A stretch of 61,499 bases of DNA from Dolichospermum circinale AWQC310F (GCF_000426925.1 NZ_KE384713.1:1-61499); one strand, 5' to 3'; shown: positions 44,411-54,027, numbered from the stretch's first letter. Numbers and translations are program-made. Notes: a model not told the origin generated them from the sequence alone.

Positions 44411-45364
44411 ATGCCAACTTATACGGGAATTTCCAGTGCAGCCTTCAGACATCCATTAGATACCCAAGCAGAACAAGCTTTACGCAGTTTACCGGGCTTT
44501 GACTTAATCGCTCGTAAATTTGTAGAATTTGTCTATGAACGCCCTCAACTTGTTTATTTAATGGGTAACTCCATACAAGTCGGACCCCGGCAATATTCTA
44601 CTATTTACCAAATTTTCCGGGAATGTGTCCGGGATTTGGATATTAGCAGTGAACCGACATTATTTATTGCCCAAGATGCTCAAGTCAATAGTTACGCACT
44701 AGGACAAGACAACCCATACATAGTCGTTAACACTGGGTTATTAGAGTTACTCAATGAGTCGGAACTGCGGACGGTGTTGGCTCATGAACTAGGCCATATT
44801 AAATGCGGTCATACTATTTTAATCCAAATGGCGATGTGGGCGATGAATGCCGCTTCTGTCCTGGGTGAATTAACCTTGGGTTTAGGTAATTTTGTCAGTC
44901 AAGCCTTGATTTATGCTTTTTTTGAGTGGCGACGCAAAGCTGAGTTATCGGCTGATAGAGCGGCTTTATTGGTCATGGATGATTTAAATCCAGTCATGTC
45001 ATCTATGATGAAACTTTCTGGAGGTAGTAATAAATATGCCCATGAATGTAGTTTACAGGAATTTATTCAGCAGTCAGAAAAATATCAAGCACTAGATGAT
45101 GACGGGCTGAATCAAGTATATAAGTTTTTAATATACAATGGCGCACAGGGAATGATGTTAAGTCATCCTTTTCCTGTGGAACGGTTGCAGTATTTACGCA
45201 GTTGGGCGGTATCAGAAGAATACCAGGAAATCAGAAAAGGTAACTATGAATATTCTGCTGCTGGCTCAGTCAATGTTACACCAAAAACACCTGAGAATGA
45301 AGCGGAAAGATTACGCAAGCAAATTGAAGAACTACAACAAGAAATCAACAAAATGAGAAAATAA
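44411..45364 (+). CDS. M48-family zinc metalloprotease (HtpX/Ste24-like)
   Basis: The 317-residue protein has the zinc motif HELGH (125-129) and a downstream EWRRKAELSADRAAL, where the third ligand E occurs. A hydrophobic segment follows the active site (about 135-170). The C-terminus (about 285-317) is a coiled-coil-like EAERLRKQIEELQQEINKM. M48 enzymes degrade or process membrane proteins. The coiled coil suggests oligomerisation. A hairpin follows at 45387-45415. Confidence 0.88.
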   Translation: MPTYTGISSAAFRHPLDTQAEQALRSLPGFDLIARKFVEFVYERPQLVYLMGNSIQVGPRQYSTIYQIFRECVRDLDISSEPTLFIAQDAQVNSYALGQDNPYIVVNTGLLELLNESELRTVLAHELGHIKCGHTILIQMAMWAMNAASVLGELTLGLGNFVSQALIYAFFEWRRKAELSADRAALLVMDDLNPVMSSMMKLSGGSNKYAHECSLQEFIQQSEKYQALDDDGLNQVYKFLIYNGAQGMMLSHPFPVERLQYLRSWAVSEEYQEIRKGNYEYSAAGSVNVTPKTPENEAERLRKQIEELQQEINKMRK

Positions 45365-45386
45365 ACCACAAGATCCAAAGTCTCAT

Positions 45387-45415
45387 ATCCCGGACTTCTT
45401 GAATAAGTCCGGGAT
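45387..45415. terminator. Hairpin between convergent M48 and cbbX genes
   Basis: ATCCCGGACTT and AAGTCCGGGAT form a perfect 11-bp stem with a 7-base loop between two convergent genes. No long T-run follows, so it may be a terminator or an RNA-stability hairpin. Confidence 0.6.
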
Positions 45416-45425
45416 CGGAATTAAA

Positions 45426-46352
45426 TTAACTTTCAGTTTCGCAATCAGGAACACCTTCTCTAAACACTCGACTAGCGAGAATATCTGCTGCTTCGATGGT
45501 AATTAAATCCTGTTTTTCTAACAGTTTACCACTACTTAATAAACGATTTGCTTGCCGTAAACGCGCTCTATCTATAGCATTACGGACACTTCTAGCATTA
45601 GCAAAATGGGGCATGGTCTTCCGTTTAATTAAATATTCGCGGAAGGCTTTTTCAGCATCAGGACTAAAGCAATAGTTTTGTGCTTTGACTATGGATTGGG
45701 CAATTACCATTAAATTATCCACGCCATAATCGTTAAATTCAATGTGTAGTCCAATGCGAGAATTCATCCCCGGATTACTATGAAAAAACCTTTCCATGTG
45801 GTCTTTATAACCGGCAAGAATGACGACCAAATCATCACGTTGGTTTTCCATTACTTGCATGAGAATTTCTATGGCTTCTAAACCAAAATCTCCCGGATAA
45901 TCTGGACGGTATAAAGTATAGGCTTCATCAACTAACAAAACGCCACCCATGGCATTATTTAATACTTCTCTAGTTTTCGGTGCAGTTTGCCCCATACCTT
46001 GTCCAACTAGATCATCTCGCGTCACTAACATGACATTTTCCTTGCGGATATATTCCAGACGGTAGAGAATTTCTGCCATACGCATTGCTACAGTAGTCTT
46101 ACCCATACCCGGATTGCCTAGAAATGTCATGTGTAGACTGGGCGCACCTGCATTTAATCCTAAGCCTTTACGAATACGGTCAACCAATAACAAGGCCGCC
46201 ATCTCTCTAATCTTATTTTTGACGGACTTTAACCCGACTAACTCCTGGTCTAACTTATCGAGAATCTCCTGAATATGAGATTCTTGAAAAGCTGCTTCTA
46301 AATCTATTCCCTCATTTTGACCTATTTGTTTTTCTAATAGCTGTTCTGTCAT
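45426..46352 (-). CDS. cbbX: CbbX-type AAA+ ATPase (rubisco-activase-like)
   Basis: It matches the CbbX pattern closely: LDQELVGLKSVKNKIREMAALLLVDR, Walker A G82-NPGMGKT, DDLVGQ..QTAPKT, Walker B LLVDEAYTLY, ILMQVMENQRDDLVVILAGYKD and HFANARSVRNAIDRARLRQ. CbbX remodels inhibited red-type rubisco in proteobacteria and red algae. The central-pore loop normally reads Tyr-Ile-Gly, but here it is G122-M-G124, so the aromatic gripping residue is missing. Residue numbers count from a GTG at 46361; the ATG at 46352 (308 residues) is the better start, with AAAGGTGAT upstream. Activity on the host's presumed green-type rubisco is unproven. Confidence 0.85.
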   Translation of the reverse strand: MTEQLLEKQIGQNEGIDLEAAFQESHIQEILDKLDQELVGLKSVKNKIREMAALLLVDRIRKGLGLNAGAPSLHMTFLGNPGMGKTTVAMRMAEILYRLEYIRKENVMLVTRDDLVGQGMGQTAPKTREVLNNAMGGVLLVDEAYTLYRPDYPGDFGLEAIEILMQVMENQRDDLVVILAGYKDHMERFFHSNPGMNSRIGLHIEFNDYGVDNLMVIAQSIVKAQNYCFSPDAEKAFREYLIKRKTMPHFANARSVRNAIDRARLRQANRLLSSGKLLEKQDLITIEAADILASRVFREGVPDCETES

Positions 46353-46694
46353 GACTATCACCTTTGCTAATGAATTTTATGATAGCCTGGGGTCGGGAAA
46401 TATAAAAGAACATAATATTTATATGTCTGATATGTTTTTCTTTATTATCAATTTCTGAATTTAGTCATAGAGAAAACATTATCCATTTTAGCCCACCCCC
46501 AATATAGAAATAGCCTAATTTTCTTGTCTGTGTCTTGAAATTAGGATTTATGCTGTTCTCTATTAGTAAATATGTTCTGTAAAAAATCAATACTTTTCCA
46601 TCTCTAGCACGTAGTCACCAAAAATAGAAAAATTATCTAATGCTATTCCTGTAGCTAGAATTGGATTTAAGCTGTTATTAACATTAAAATCAAC

Positions 46695-47099
46695 ATGATT
46701 AGTAAATTGACACAACGGTTATTGACTTTGGTACTTGTCTTTATTTCCGCATTTTTCCTATGGGAAATTCCTTTGGCTTCAGCAAATCACTATTTTACTA
46801 ACTCTGGGGAAATTAAGGATAATATCGAATTATCTGAAAATGATTTTACTCCCCAAGAAAATCAAGCATTACAAGCTATCCGTCAGCGACGAAATAAAGA
46901 AATTGCCAGAATTTTAAATTTATCTCAACGTCAGTTACTTGTCTATAAATTACACAATGGCAATAATATTGATCAAGCTTTGGATTCATTAAATCTAAGT
47001 TCTGAACAACGAGAATTAGTAAATTCTATAAATGTATTCACTAATTTGAAATTGAAAGGAATTTTTTCCCGTCACGCTTTACTTGACAGTCACAAATAA
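46695..47099 (+). CDS. Secreted helical hypothetical protein (CpxP/Spy-like size)
   Basis: The 134-residue protein has a clear signal peptide (about 1-30, cleavage near ASA-N) and a mature part rich in Glu, Gln and Arg predicted to be helical (FTPQENQALQAIRQRRNKEIARIL, LSSEQRELVNSIN). The size and LxxxQ-type pattern recall CpxP/Spy periplasmic chaperones, but the match is weak. Neighbours give no clue. The 46353-46694 spacer upstream contains only AT-rich sequence. Confidence 0.65.
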   Translation: MISKLTQRLLTLVLVFISAFFLWEIPLASANHYFTNSGEIKDNIELSENDFTPQENQALQAIRQRRNKEIARILNLSQRQLLVYKLHNGNNIDQALDSLNLSSEQRELVNSINVFTNLKLKGIFSRHALLDSHK

Positions 47100-47127
47100 A
47101 GTTAGAATTGGAAAATTGTAAATTATG

Positions 47128-47161
47128 CCAGTTGTGAGAAATTTCATATTTCTGCAACTGG
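47128..47161. terminator. Hairpin between convergent genes
   Basis: CCAGTTG..GAGAAAT and ATTTCTG..CAACTGG pair with a one-base bulge (about 14 bp). It separates the secreted-protein gene from the convergent PhzF gene. Confidence 0.5.
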
Positions 47162-47237
47162 TAATTAAGTAAATATAAATCTTTGATAATATTGGATCAA
47201 ATTTCAGGATCTCAAGTCTTAGTTAAATAATTAATCC

Positions 47238-48038
47238 TTAATTTAGAGTTAATTCTCCTCGCATAACTGTTACAGCTTGTCCAGAGATAAAAACGCGGTT
47301 TTTTCCTGGATAATATACTTTTACCACTCCACCTCGACGAGAAGCTTGATAGGCTAAAAACCGATCTTTTCCCAATTTATTCCGCCAAAATGGTGCTAAA
47401 CAACAATGTGCTGCACCTGTTACCGGGTCTTCATTAATCCCTAAACCGGGAGCAAAAAAGCGGGAGACAAAATCATATTCTGAGTCGGAATTAGCGATGC
47501 TAGTGACGATAATATCAGCTTTAGGTAAAGTTCTCATCTGTTGGAAATTCGGCTGCATTTCTCTAACTAATTGTTCAGATTCCACTTCAACTAAATAACC
47601 GAGATAATTTTCAAAAACAGATTTATAAGTCACTCCTAAAACTTGACTTAATTCTGGAGGTGCTGTTACAGTTTGAGAGAGATTTACCGGAAAATCCAAC
47701 TGAATCCAATCATGTTCAAGTTGAGCTATTAATATACCACTTTTTGTATAGAAATGAGCCTCTTGATTTAATAATAAATGTCCTTGAGACCATAATACAT
47801 GAGCGCTGGCTAAAGTGGCGTGTCCACAGAGAGGAACTTCTACCGTTGGTGTAAACCAGCGCAAATTAAAACCGTCATTTTGTTTCACCAAAAAAGCGGT
47901 TTCTGATAAGTTCATTTCTTGAGCGATATTCTGCATCCATAACTCAGATTTGGGACTATCTAAAACACAGACAGCCGCAGGATTTCCCGTGAATGGAATA
48001 TTAGTAAAAGCGTCAACTTGAGTAATAATTTGGGTCAT
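47238..48038 (-). CDS. PhzF-family isomerase-like protein
   Basis: The 266-residue protein has the PhzF/diaminopimelate-epimerase fold: VDAFTNIPFTGNPAAVC at the start, the catalytic glutamate in LSETAFL, GHATLASAHVL, and the late DPVTGAAHCCLAPFW. In phenazine producers PhzF isomerises a dihydroxyanthranilate. Stand-alone homologues in other bacteria have no assigned substrate, and no phenazine genes are present here. Monocistronic. Confidence 0.88.
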   Translation of the reverse strand: MTQIITQVDAFTNIPFTGNPAAVCVLDSPKSELWMQNIAQEMNLSETAFLVKQNDGFNLRWFTPTVEVPLCGHATLASAHVLWSQGHLLLNQEAHFYTKSGILIAQLEHDWIQLDFPVNLSQTVTAPPELSQVLGVTYKSVFENYLGYLVEVESEQLVREMQPNFQQMRTLPKADIIVTSIANSDSEYDFVSRFFAPGLGINEDPVTGAAHCCLAPFWRNKLGKDRFLAYQASRRGGVVKVYYPGKNRVFISGQAVTVMRGELTLN

Positions 48039-48154
48039 TTTGGGCTAGGAGTTATAAATCTCTAACAGGATGTTGTAAAAGTAGCATCCCGCAATTTTTA
48101 CCCGCTGCTATAAGCAGCAGAGAGTTTTCAAAGTCAAAGATAAAAAAGAACAGC

Positions 48155-49036
48155 TTATGGACTAGCCGTAGGAGATGATGATGATGTAGAATTAGGCTCA
48201 GAAACTGCTGCTACCTGATTAATTTCGTCCTTATACTCAGACGGAGCTAAGGCTCTAGCTTTATCAAATAAAGGTTTCGCTTCAGCAAGCTTCCCTTGTT
48301 GTTTAAATAGCATCGCCTTTGCTAAAACGGGACGAAAATCTTGAGGATCTTGATTAATTGCTTGATCATACACAGAAATAGCCTGAAGCTCATTCTTCTG
48401 AAAAGCGTAGACATTACCTAAAAGGATTTGAATAGCAATTACATCCCCACTGCCAGGCTGAATAGTATTAGCACTCTTCGCAGCCGTTAAGCTTTGTTCT
48501 AATAAGCCAATAGCTGCTTCTGGACGCTTTTGATTTAATTGCAAACTGACCATACCCTGTAAAGCCTTCAAATCTGTCGGTTTTGCAGTTAAAATAGTAC
48601 GATAAGTTTGGGCTGCTCCTTCCTGATCACCAATTTGTTGTTTAGCTTGAGCCAGTAAAACCCCATACTCTGACTTTTGGGGATTAAGTCTAGCAAGTTT
48701 TTCCAAAGGTTCAATCACAACTTGAATATCCGTCGGTTTAACTTCCCCTGGGCTTTTTTGACTCAACAACTGTAACCGGGCTTGCAAAAGCCCCTTGAGT
48801 GCAGTTTGATTTTCTGGCTCTTTCTGTAAAACTAATTCATAGCCCCGGGCTTGATCTTCTAATTTTGAATTTTGCTGTAATGAAGATCCTTGGTTGTGAG
48901 TATTGGCCTGATTCTGTGGTAATAATTGGGGTTTGTTAAATGTTGTAATTATGGGTATAACAGAAACCCCCACAAAAGCAACAACAGCGAAAGCCAAGAC
49001 TACTCGAACCATCCAGCGATTACGCGATTCAGACAC
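48155..49036 (-). CDS. Membrane-anchored TPR protein
   Basis: The 293-residue protein has an N-terminal membrane anchor (about 9-31, VRVVLAFAVVAFVGVSVIPIITTF), a Gln/Asn-rich linker and four or more TPR units (about 60-270, for example GDQEGAAQTYRTILTAKPTDLKAL and NELQAISVYDQAINQDPQDFRP). A Ser/Thr-rich tail ends the protein. Similar thylakoid TPR proteins assist complex assembly, but the specific role here is unknown. Confidence 0.8.
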   Translation of the reverse strand: MSESRNRWMVRVVLAFAVVAFVGVSVIPIITTFNKPQLLPQNQANTHNQGSSLQQNSKLEDQARGYELVLQKEPENQTALKGLLQARLQLLSQKSPGEVKPTDIQVVIEPLEKLARLNPQKSEYGVLLAQAKQQIGDQEGAAQTYRTILTAKPTDLKALQGMVSLQLNQKRPEAAIGLLEQSLTAAKSANTIQPGSGDVIAIQILLGNVYAFQKNELQAISVYDQAINQDPQDFRPVLAKAMLFKQQGKLAEAKPLFDKARALAPSEYKDEINQVAAVSEPNSTSSSSPTASP

Positions 49037-49084
49037 AATATTATTCTACTCCTAAATGTTAACAAAATGTAAGTGTATAGAACC

Positions 49085-49327
49085 AAAGCCATGCTACACT
49101 ATCAGCAGATTTTAAATTGTGGATTTATTCTTGATCTAAATCTTAACAATGAAATTAATTACAAATTGCAAAGTTAAAAATTTCCAAAACTTTGCGGAAT
49201 ACGGTCATTTATCTGTGAATTTTATAACAAATAAATATCTATCCTGCTAAAGTAAGTGATGACTTTAGGAAGATCCGTCAGAATTATAGCTATGCTATGC
49301 TGCCGATAACCTAGCGTGGCCTTAGCC
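49085..49327. repeat. Inverted pair of the GGCTAAGGCCACGC repeat
   Basis: A forward diverged copy at 49085-49108 (AAAGCCATGCTACACTATCA) and an inverted copy at 49294-49327 (CTAGCGTGGCCTTAGCC) flank about 185 bp of AT-rich DNA. The arrangement resembles a non-autonomous element with inverted ends, or two independent insertions. No gene was found in the 49037-49522 spacer. Confidence 0.45.
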
Positions 49328-49522
49328 TCAATGGTTATGAAGAGGCTAAATTACACATTTAGTGTATAAATGTGAGATTTTGCGTAATTCTGTTCATATA
49401 AAGCATCAAGCGAAAGGCTAGATTAAAAGGAAATATACTTTGATCAACCACACGCTTGCTCTTTTCTACCTGTCTTTGTCAAATCCTACCAAGGGATAAG
49501 TCTTGTGCCGCAAGGAGTTTTT

Positions 49523-50515
49523 ATGAATTCCGACCTGATGCCGTCTTCTCAATCCTCAAATTCCACAGCCTCTAAACAAGGCAGAAAAGAGATTTCACCC
49601 CCTGTTAATGCTCATACATTAGCAGACCAACCCTCTCAACTGGAAAATTCTGTCATTGACCTGAGTAAACCCGATGCTAACGGGCATTTAGTTAATCGAG
49701 AACAACCAATTCCACCTCCGAGTGAACCAACCCAGTACCGAGCTATTGGCCTAGTTCGCGGGTGCTATCATGCCAGCAGTGAACAGTTTACCCAAGGAAC
49801 ACTGCTGACCAGCGATGGGGTTGAACTTAATGCCGTCCTATTAGGTCGGATTATGAGTTTAGTCAAAAATCACTTAGACCTAGAAAAAGAACATCTATGG
49901 GTAGTTTATCCCCGCACCAGACAAGAAAATGACGCATTACACCTGCAAATTGTTGGCGTTTGGGAACCAGAAAATCTGGCGAAAAATGCACTAGATGAAC
50001 ATACCCCAGATGGGATTACTCAAAAGTTAGACAACTCGACAGTAGTTTCTGATCATCTCAAACCCTCGTCAGCTGTTCCTGATGGCGGTTTTTCCGTGCG
50101 CGGTGAGGTAGTTTACCAGTCTTTTGATGAAAAGAGTTTGGTTGTGAAAATCAAGCAATCTCCCCGGAAAACTACTGATAAAGCTAAATATTTTAAGTTG
50201 AAACTCAAGGGCATATTAACCACCAAAGCCGTCGGTAAGTTCTGGGACTTCAATGTTAAACGGGAATCGGATGTTTTAGTAGTAATTAATGCCGAAGCGA
50301 TCGCTGATTTACCCAAAAAACGTAGACCGCCATTCAAAGCCGCGTCCCGTGGTGTTGCTAACAGCGGTACTAGAAAACCATTCCCCCCCCGACGCAATGG
50401 TGAAGCCCCACGTCCCATTAGAAAGACAGCAGGTGATCCCACGGTTATTACTAAACCTATACCCAAAACCCCCACTCCTATGCCAATTAAGAGGCCTAAG
50501 CCGACCGGGGAATAG
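49523..50515 (+). CDS. Cyanobacterial hypothetical protein with basic proline-rich tail
   Basis: I recognise no named domain. The 330-residue protein has a Ser/Pro-rich N-terminus, a central conserved-looking region (about 70-270: YRAIGLVRGCYHASSEQFTQGTLL, KNHLDLEKEHLWVVYPRT, FSVRGEVVYQS) and a basic Pro/Arg/Lys-rich tail (about 268-330) suited to nucleic-acid binding. A likely start is the ATG at 49523 with AAGGAGTTTTT upstream. It may bind RNA, but that is inference from charge alone. Confidence 0.7.
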   Translation: MNSDLMPSSQSSNSTASKQGRKEISPPVNAHTLADQPSQLENSVIDLSKPDANGHLVNREQPIPPPSEPTQYRAIGLVRGCYHASSEQFTQGTLLTSDGVELNAVLLGRIMSLVKNHLDLEKEHLWVVYPRTRQENDALHLQIVGVWEPENLAKNALDEHTPDGITQKLDNSTVVSDHLKPSSAVPDGGFSVRGEVVYQSFDEKSLVVKIKQSPRKTTDKAKYFKLKLKGILTTKAVGKFWDFNVKRESDVLVVINAEAIADLPKKRRPPFKAASRGVANSGTRKPFPPRRNGEAPRPIRKTAGDPTVITKPIPKTPTPMPIKRPKPTGE

Positions 50516-50663
50516 GTAATTGGTCCGTTGTCCGTTGTCCGTTGTGAAATGATGATTAATGGGTACAGAAACACGGAATTTGCTGAAGAATTTCCCTCTT
50601 TGTCTTTCTTCTTGCTTGTTTTTTCTTCTTTCTCATTCGTGACTCTGTGACTTCTGACTCCTT

Positions 50664-51833
50664 CTAAAACTCTGTCCAACGATCTTGAGGTAAAAAAGAA
50701 CGCTCCATTGGTATCGAGGCTACTGGTTCAGTTAGGGTAAATATCCCCTCTTTGATCCATTGTTTCAACTCTTGGGCTACTTTTCGGGAAAGAAATAAGC
50801 TCGCTAAAGATGCTACTCGTACCGTTCTCCCTTCAATAGTGATGCGTCCAGATTTAAGTTGGGCGTAACTCACTAAACCGAAGGTAGGACGGACACGACG
50901 AGGAATGGAAAAATCTACAATTGGTGCTACTAAGTCTCTGTCTTGGACAGCACACCGTTCTATCACTCCCACATTTAAAACTGGTAACGGCACGCCTACA
51001 CCCATCATCATGGACGGTCCATAGCTTTTAAAGTAACAACCTCGTATCCATCGGGCATCCATCTGTTTGGCATCGCCAATTAACGCTAAAGTGGCTGAAG
51101 GCCCAATCGGTGTCCGATTTTCTAACCGCTTTTGCAAGGGGAAATGTTGTGTCCCCTCCCAAGCTACATAACCAATACCCCCAGCTAAAAAAATCTTTGT
51201 CCCAATACCAACGATTTGTAAATCGGGGTCATTCAGCAACGGTGACAGCGAACCAGGGTTAGAATAAACTGCATTCCCTAAACGTGGCTGTAACGGTCCT
51301 AAATACGTATGCAGTGGGCGATCGCCACCATTTACACCAACAATAAAATTTTGATAAAGATTACGCGGATTAAATAAGTAAAACTGATTGATGGTGTCAC
51401 GGGTGATAGTGGTTTCAAACGTAGCCCTGGGATAACAATCGGTAACTTGTCCAATAGCACGTACTTGGATAGATTTACCCGCAATTAAATCCTCAATCAC
51501 ATGACCCCCTCCACGTTCTCGCACTTCTTCCCCATCTATGGTGTCAACTGGACAACTAGCACCTAAGTATAAATCCACAGCCCCAAAACCAGAGTATGCT
51601 GGTACTCCATCTAACCAGCAACGCCGAATTTTTACGGGTGGATCAGTATGTCCTAAGTTAATAATTGCACCACTTGACTCCATTGGTTCAAATGTACCAG
51701 TGGTAATTACATCTACTTCCTTAGCAGCTTTATTAACACCAACTTCTCCAACTCGTGCTTTCAATTCTTCAGCAGTCCAGACTATTGCCCGTTTTTGGCT
51801 GATTTTCTCATTAATTTCCGCAATTGTTCGCAT
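50664..51833 (-). CDS. DUF39 homocysteine-biosynthesis protein
   Basis: The 389-residue protein of the HcyBio (DUF39) family starts MRTIAEINEKISQKRAIVWTAEEL. Its ITTGTFEPMESSGAI, VPAYSGFGAVDLYLGA and GIGTKIFLAGGIGYVAWEGTQH segments are typical. In methanogens this family helps make homocysteine by putting sulfide into aspartate semialdehyde, with a ferredoxin-like partner. Cysteines C94 and C133 are candidate active residues. It lies 132 bp downstream of hisD on the same strand, separated by a hairpin repeat. No NIL-ferredoxin partner is adjacent. Confidence 0.85.
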   Translation of the reverse strand: MRTIAEINEKISQKRAIVWTAEELKARVGEVGVNKAAKEVDVITTGTFEPMESSGAIINLGHTDPPVKIRRCWLDGVPAYSGFGAVDLYLGASCPVDTIDGEEVRERGGGHVIEDLIAGKSIQVRAIGQVTDCYPRATFETTITRDTINQFYLFNPRNLYQNFIVGVNGGDRPLHTYLGPLQPRLGNAVYSNPGSLSPLLNDPDLQIVGIGTKIFLAGGIGYVAWEGTQHFPLQKRLENRTPIGPSATLALIGDAKQMDARWIRGCYFKSYGPSMMMGVGVPLPVLNVGVIERCAVQDRDLVAPIVDFSIPRRVRPTFGLVSYAQLKSGRITIEGRTVRVASLASLFLSRKVAQELKQWIKEGIFTLTEPVASIPMERSFLPQDRWTEF

Positions 51834-51849
51834 TTTTAATTCAGTTGTA

Positions 51850-51871
51850 GGTTGGGTTTAAAAAAACCCAA
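51850..51871. repeat. GTTGGGTTT hairpin repeat
   Basis: GTTGGGTTT and AAACCCAAC form a 9-bp stem with a 4-base loop, and a third GTTGGGTTA follows at 51879. This GTTGGGTTT type is a common cyanobacterial interspersed repeat. It sits between hisD and the DUF39 gene. Confidence 0.7.
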
Positions 51872-51965
51872 CATTTCCGTGTTGGGTTACACCTTCGGCA
51901 CGCTACGTGAACACTCCGTTTTACCCAATCTACAATCTAACAGTATACCCGTGTTGTACCACCTA

Positions 51966-53264
51966 TCACCTCTCATCTACCCTGAATTTAACAGAATCAG
52001 CATGGGAAGGTAAACCCTCTGTAGTTGCTAATATGTCAATGGCCAATGCCACCTTTTCTAGTGCGGTTTGCGAGTATTGGATAATACTTGAGTGTTTTAA
52101 AAATGTTTCTACCCCTAAAGCCGAAGCATAACGGGCGGCACCAGAAGTAGGTAGGGTATGATTTGGACCTGCCAAATAGTCTCCCACTGCTTCAGGTGTA
52201 GAACTACCCATAAAAATTGCCCCTGCATGGCGAATATGGTTAATTAAAGCCCAAGGATCAGCAACTTCTAATTCTAAATGTTCCGGTGCAAACTCGTTAG
52301 AAAGTTCCGCTGCGGCAGACAGGGATTCCACCACCACAATTAAACCATAATGGGCGATCGCTTTTTCCGTATCTAGCCGGCGCGGGTGATTTACCAATTG
52401 TCTTTCTACCTCGATTTGCACTTTTTTAGCCAAAATAGCATCTGTTGTCAGCAAAATCGCGGCGGCCATAGGATCATGCTCTGCTTGCGCTAACAAGTCC
52501 GCAGCTACATACACAGGATTAGCCGTTTCATCAGCAATTATTAGCACTTCGCTAGGACCTGCTAAAGAATCAATACCCACAGTTCCGTAAACTAATTTTT
52601 TCGCCAAAGTGACATAAATATTACCCGGTCCTGTAATTACATTTACTTTGGGAATAGTTTCTGTCCCATAAGCCAAAGCCCCAATAGCTTGAGCGCCACC
52701 AATTCGGTAAATTTCCTGAACTCCTGCTTCTTGAGCCGCTACCAAAACCGCAGGATTAACCATTTTACCTCCTCTCACCGGTGTCACCATCACCACCCGT
52801 GGCACACCCGCTACTTTTGCCGGAATAGCATTCATTAACACTGTACTCGGATAACAAGCCCGACCACCTGGTATATATAAACCCGCACAGTCTACGGGCG
52901 TGTAGCGCTTACCTAATACTACCTCATCATCGCCAAATTGTACCCAGCTTTTGGGAACTCGCTGACGGTGAAAAGTCTCTATTTTTTCGCAAGCTAGGCG
53001 AATAGAGCGCAGCAAATCCTTAGATACCTGTTGATATGCTGCATCTAATTCTGAGCCTGTTACCTTTAGTTCTTCTGGTTTTAGGGTTTGCTGATCAAAT
53101 TCCGCTGTATAGTGTAGTACAGCCTTGTCCCCTTGGCGCTTCACCGCTTGCAACACTTCGCGTACTGTTGCTTCTTTGTGAATTACCTGTTCATCCTGGG
53201 TGCGTCCACAGATCCTTTGCAGTTCTGCTCTAACGTCAGCTTGCTCAGTAATAATTCGCAGCAT
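51966..53264 (-). CDS. hisD: Histidinol dehydrogenase
   Basis: Catalyses the last two oxidations of histidine biosynthesis, from L-histidinol to L-histidine, with NAD and zinc. The 432-residue protein shows YIPGGRACYPSTVLMNAIPAKVAG, GPGNIYVTLAKKLVYG, the zinc/substrate region LLAQAEHDPMA and catalytic E-H in FAPEHLEL. The ATG at 53264 (MLRIITEQADV) is preferred over an upstream TTG at 53282. The 53265-53739 spacer before rpsT contains no gene that I can see. Confidence 0.95.
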   Translation of the reverse strand: MLRIITEQADVRAELQRICGRTQDEQVIHKEATVREVLQAVKRQGDKAVLHYTAEFDQQTLKPEELKVTGSELDAAYQQVSKDLLRSIRLACEKIETFHRQRVPKSWVQFGDDEVVLGKRYTPVDCAGLYIPGGRACYPSTVLMNAIPAKVAGVPRVVMVTPVRGGKMVNPAVLVAAQEAGVQEIYRIGGAQAIGALAYGTETIPKVNVITGPGNIYVTLAKKLVYGTVGIDSLAGPSEVLIIADETANPVYVAADLLAQAEHDPMAAAILLTTDAILAKKVQIEVERQLVNHPRRLDTEKAIAHYGLIVVVESLSAAAELSNEFAPEHLELEVADPWALINHIRHAGAIFMGSSTPEAVGDYLAGPNHTLPTSGAARYASALGVETFLKHSSIIQYSQTALEKVALAIDILATTEGLPSHADSVKFRVDER

Positions 53265-53739
53265 GGAGTAATGACAATGCAAAATTTTACAATCTTCTCA
53301 AACCAGAACCAGGTTTAGGCTTTTTACTCGCCACTACAGCATGACATCAATAGCAAGTTATTCAAAAATAGCTTAAAAGCTAATTATGTAAGCTTTTTGA
53401 CCTTTCCTTTGATTCTTCACTTTTGACTCCGCCCTGCCTGACTAGGTTATCAACCTGGATCTGATTCTCTTCTCTAGCTTAACCTGGATTTTTTTTGATA
53501 CTACTTTATAAAACTCAACCAACTCAGGAAATTTCACACTTCTCCCACAATTAATTCCCGCAATTGCAACCTTTTTTCCTCAATTACTCATTTTACCTTA
53601 TTTCCCCACTTCTCAATTTCTAGCCCTTCTAGCCAAATAAAAATTTTTTTCTGGAAATTATAACATTGGCGAAAATAATGCTATATTAATTAAATCTAGT
53701 AGTGTGTGTACATAATTAATAGTCTTTTTTGGAATTACT

Positions 53740-54027
53740 GTGGCGAATACAAAGTCTGCTCTTAAACGCGCCCAAATCGCAGAACGTAACCGACTGCGTA
53801 ATAAAGCATATAAATCAGCCGTAAAGACGCTGATGAAGAAATACTTTAGTTCTGTAGAAGCTTATGCAGCTAATCCGACAACAGAACTCAAGCAGGAAGT
53901 AGAAGTAAAAATGTCCGAAGCTTACAGCAAAATTGATAAAGCTGTGAAGAAAGGCGTGCTTCATCCCAACAATGGGGCCAGGAAAAAGTCAAGACTGGCT
54001 CACAAACACAAAACCCTCACAGCTTAG
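53740..54027 (+). CDS. rpsT: 30S ribosomal protein S20
   Basis: The 95-residue basic helical protein begins with the family signature [25 protein letters not shown] and binds 16S rRNA in the small subunit. Translation starts at GTG (53740), giving MANTKS. It heads the conserved cyanobacterial block rpsT-tatD-rpoB-rpoC1. A triple 30-bp hairpin repeat begins at its stop codon. Confidence 0.97.
   Translation: MANTKSALKRAQIAERNRLRNKAYKSAVKTLMKKYFSSVEAYAANPTTELKQEVEVKMSEAYSKIDKAVKKGVLHPNNGARKKSRLAHKHKTLTA

Noticed and set aside
47238-48038. PhzF homologue as evidence for a phenazine cluster
   Set aside because: No other phenazine genes are present, and lone PhzF-fold proteins are common in bacteria.
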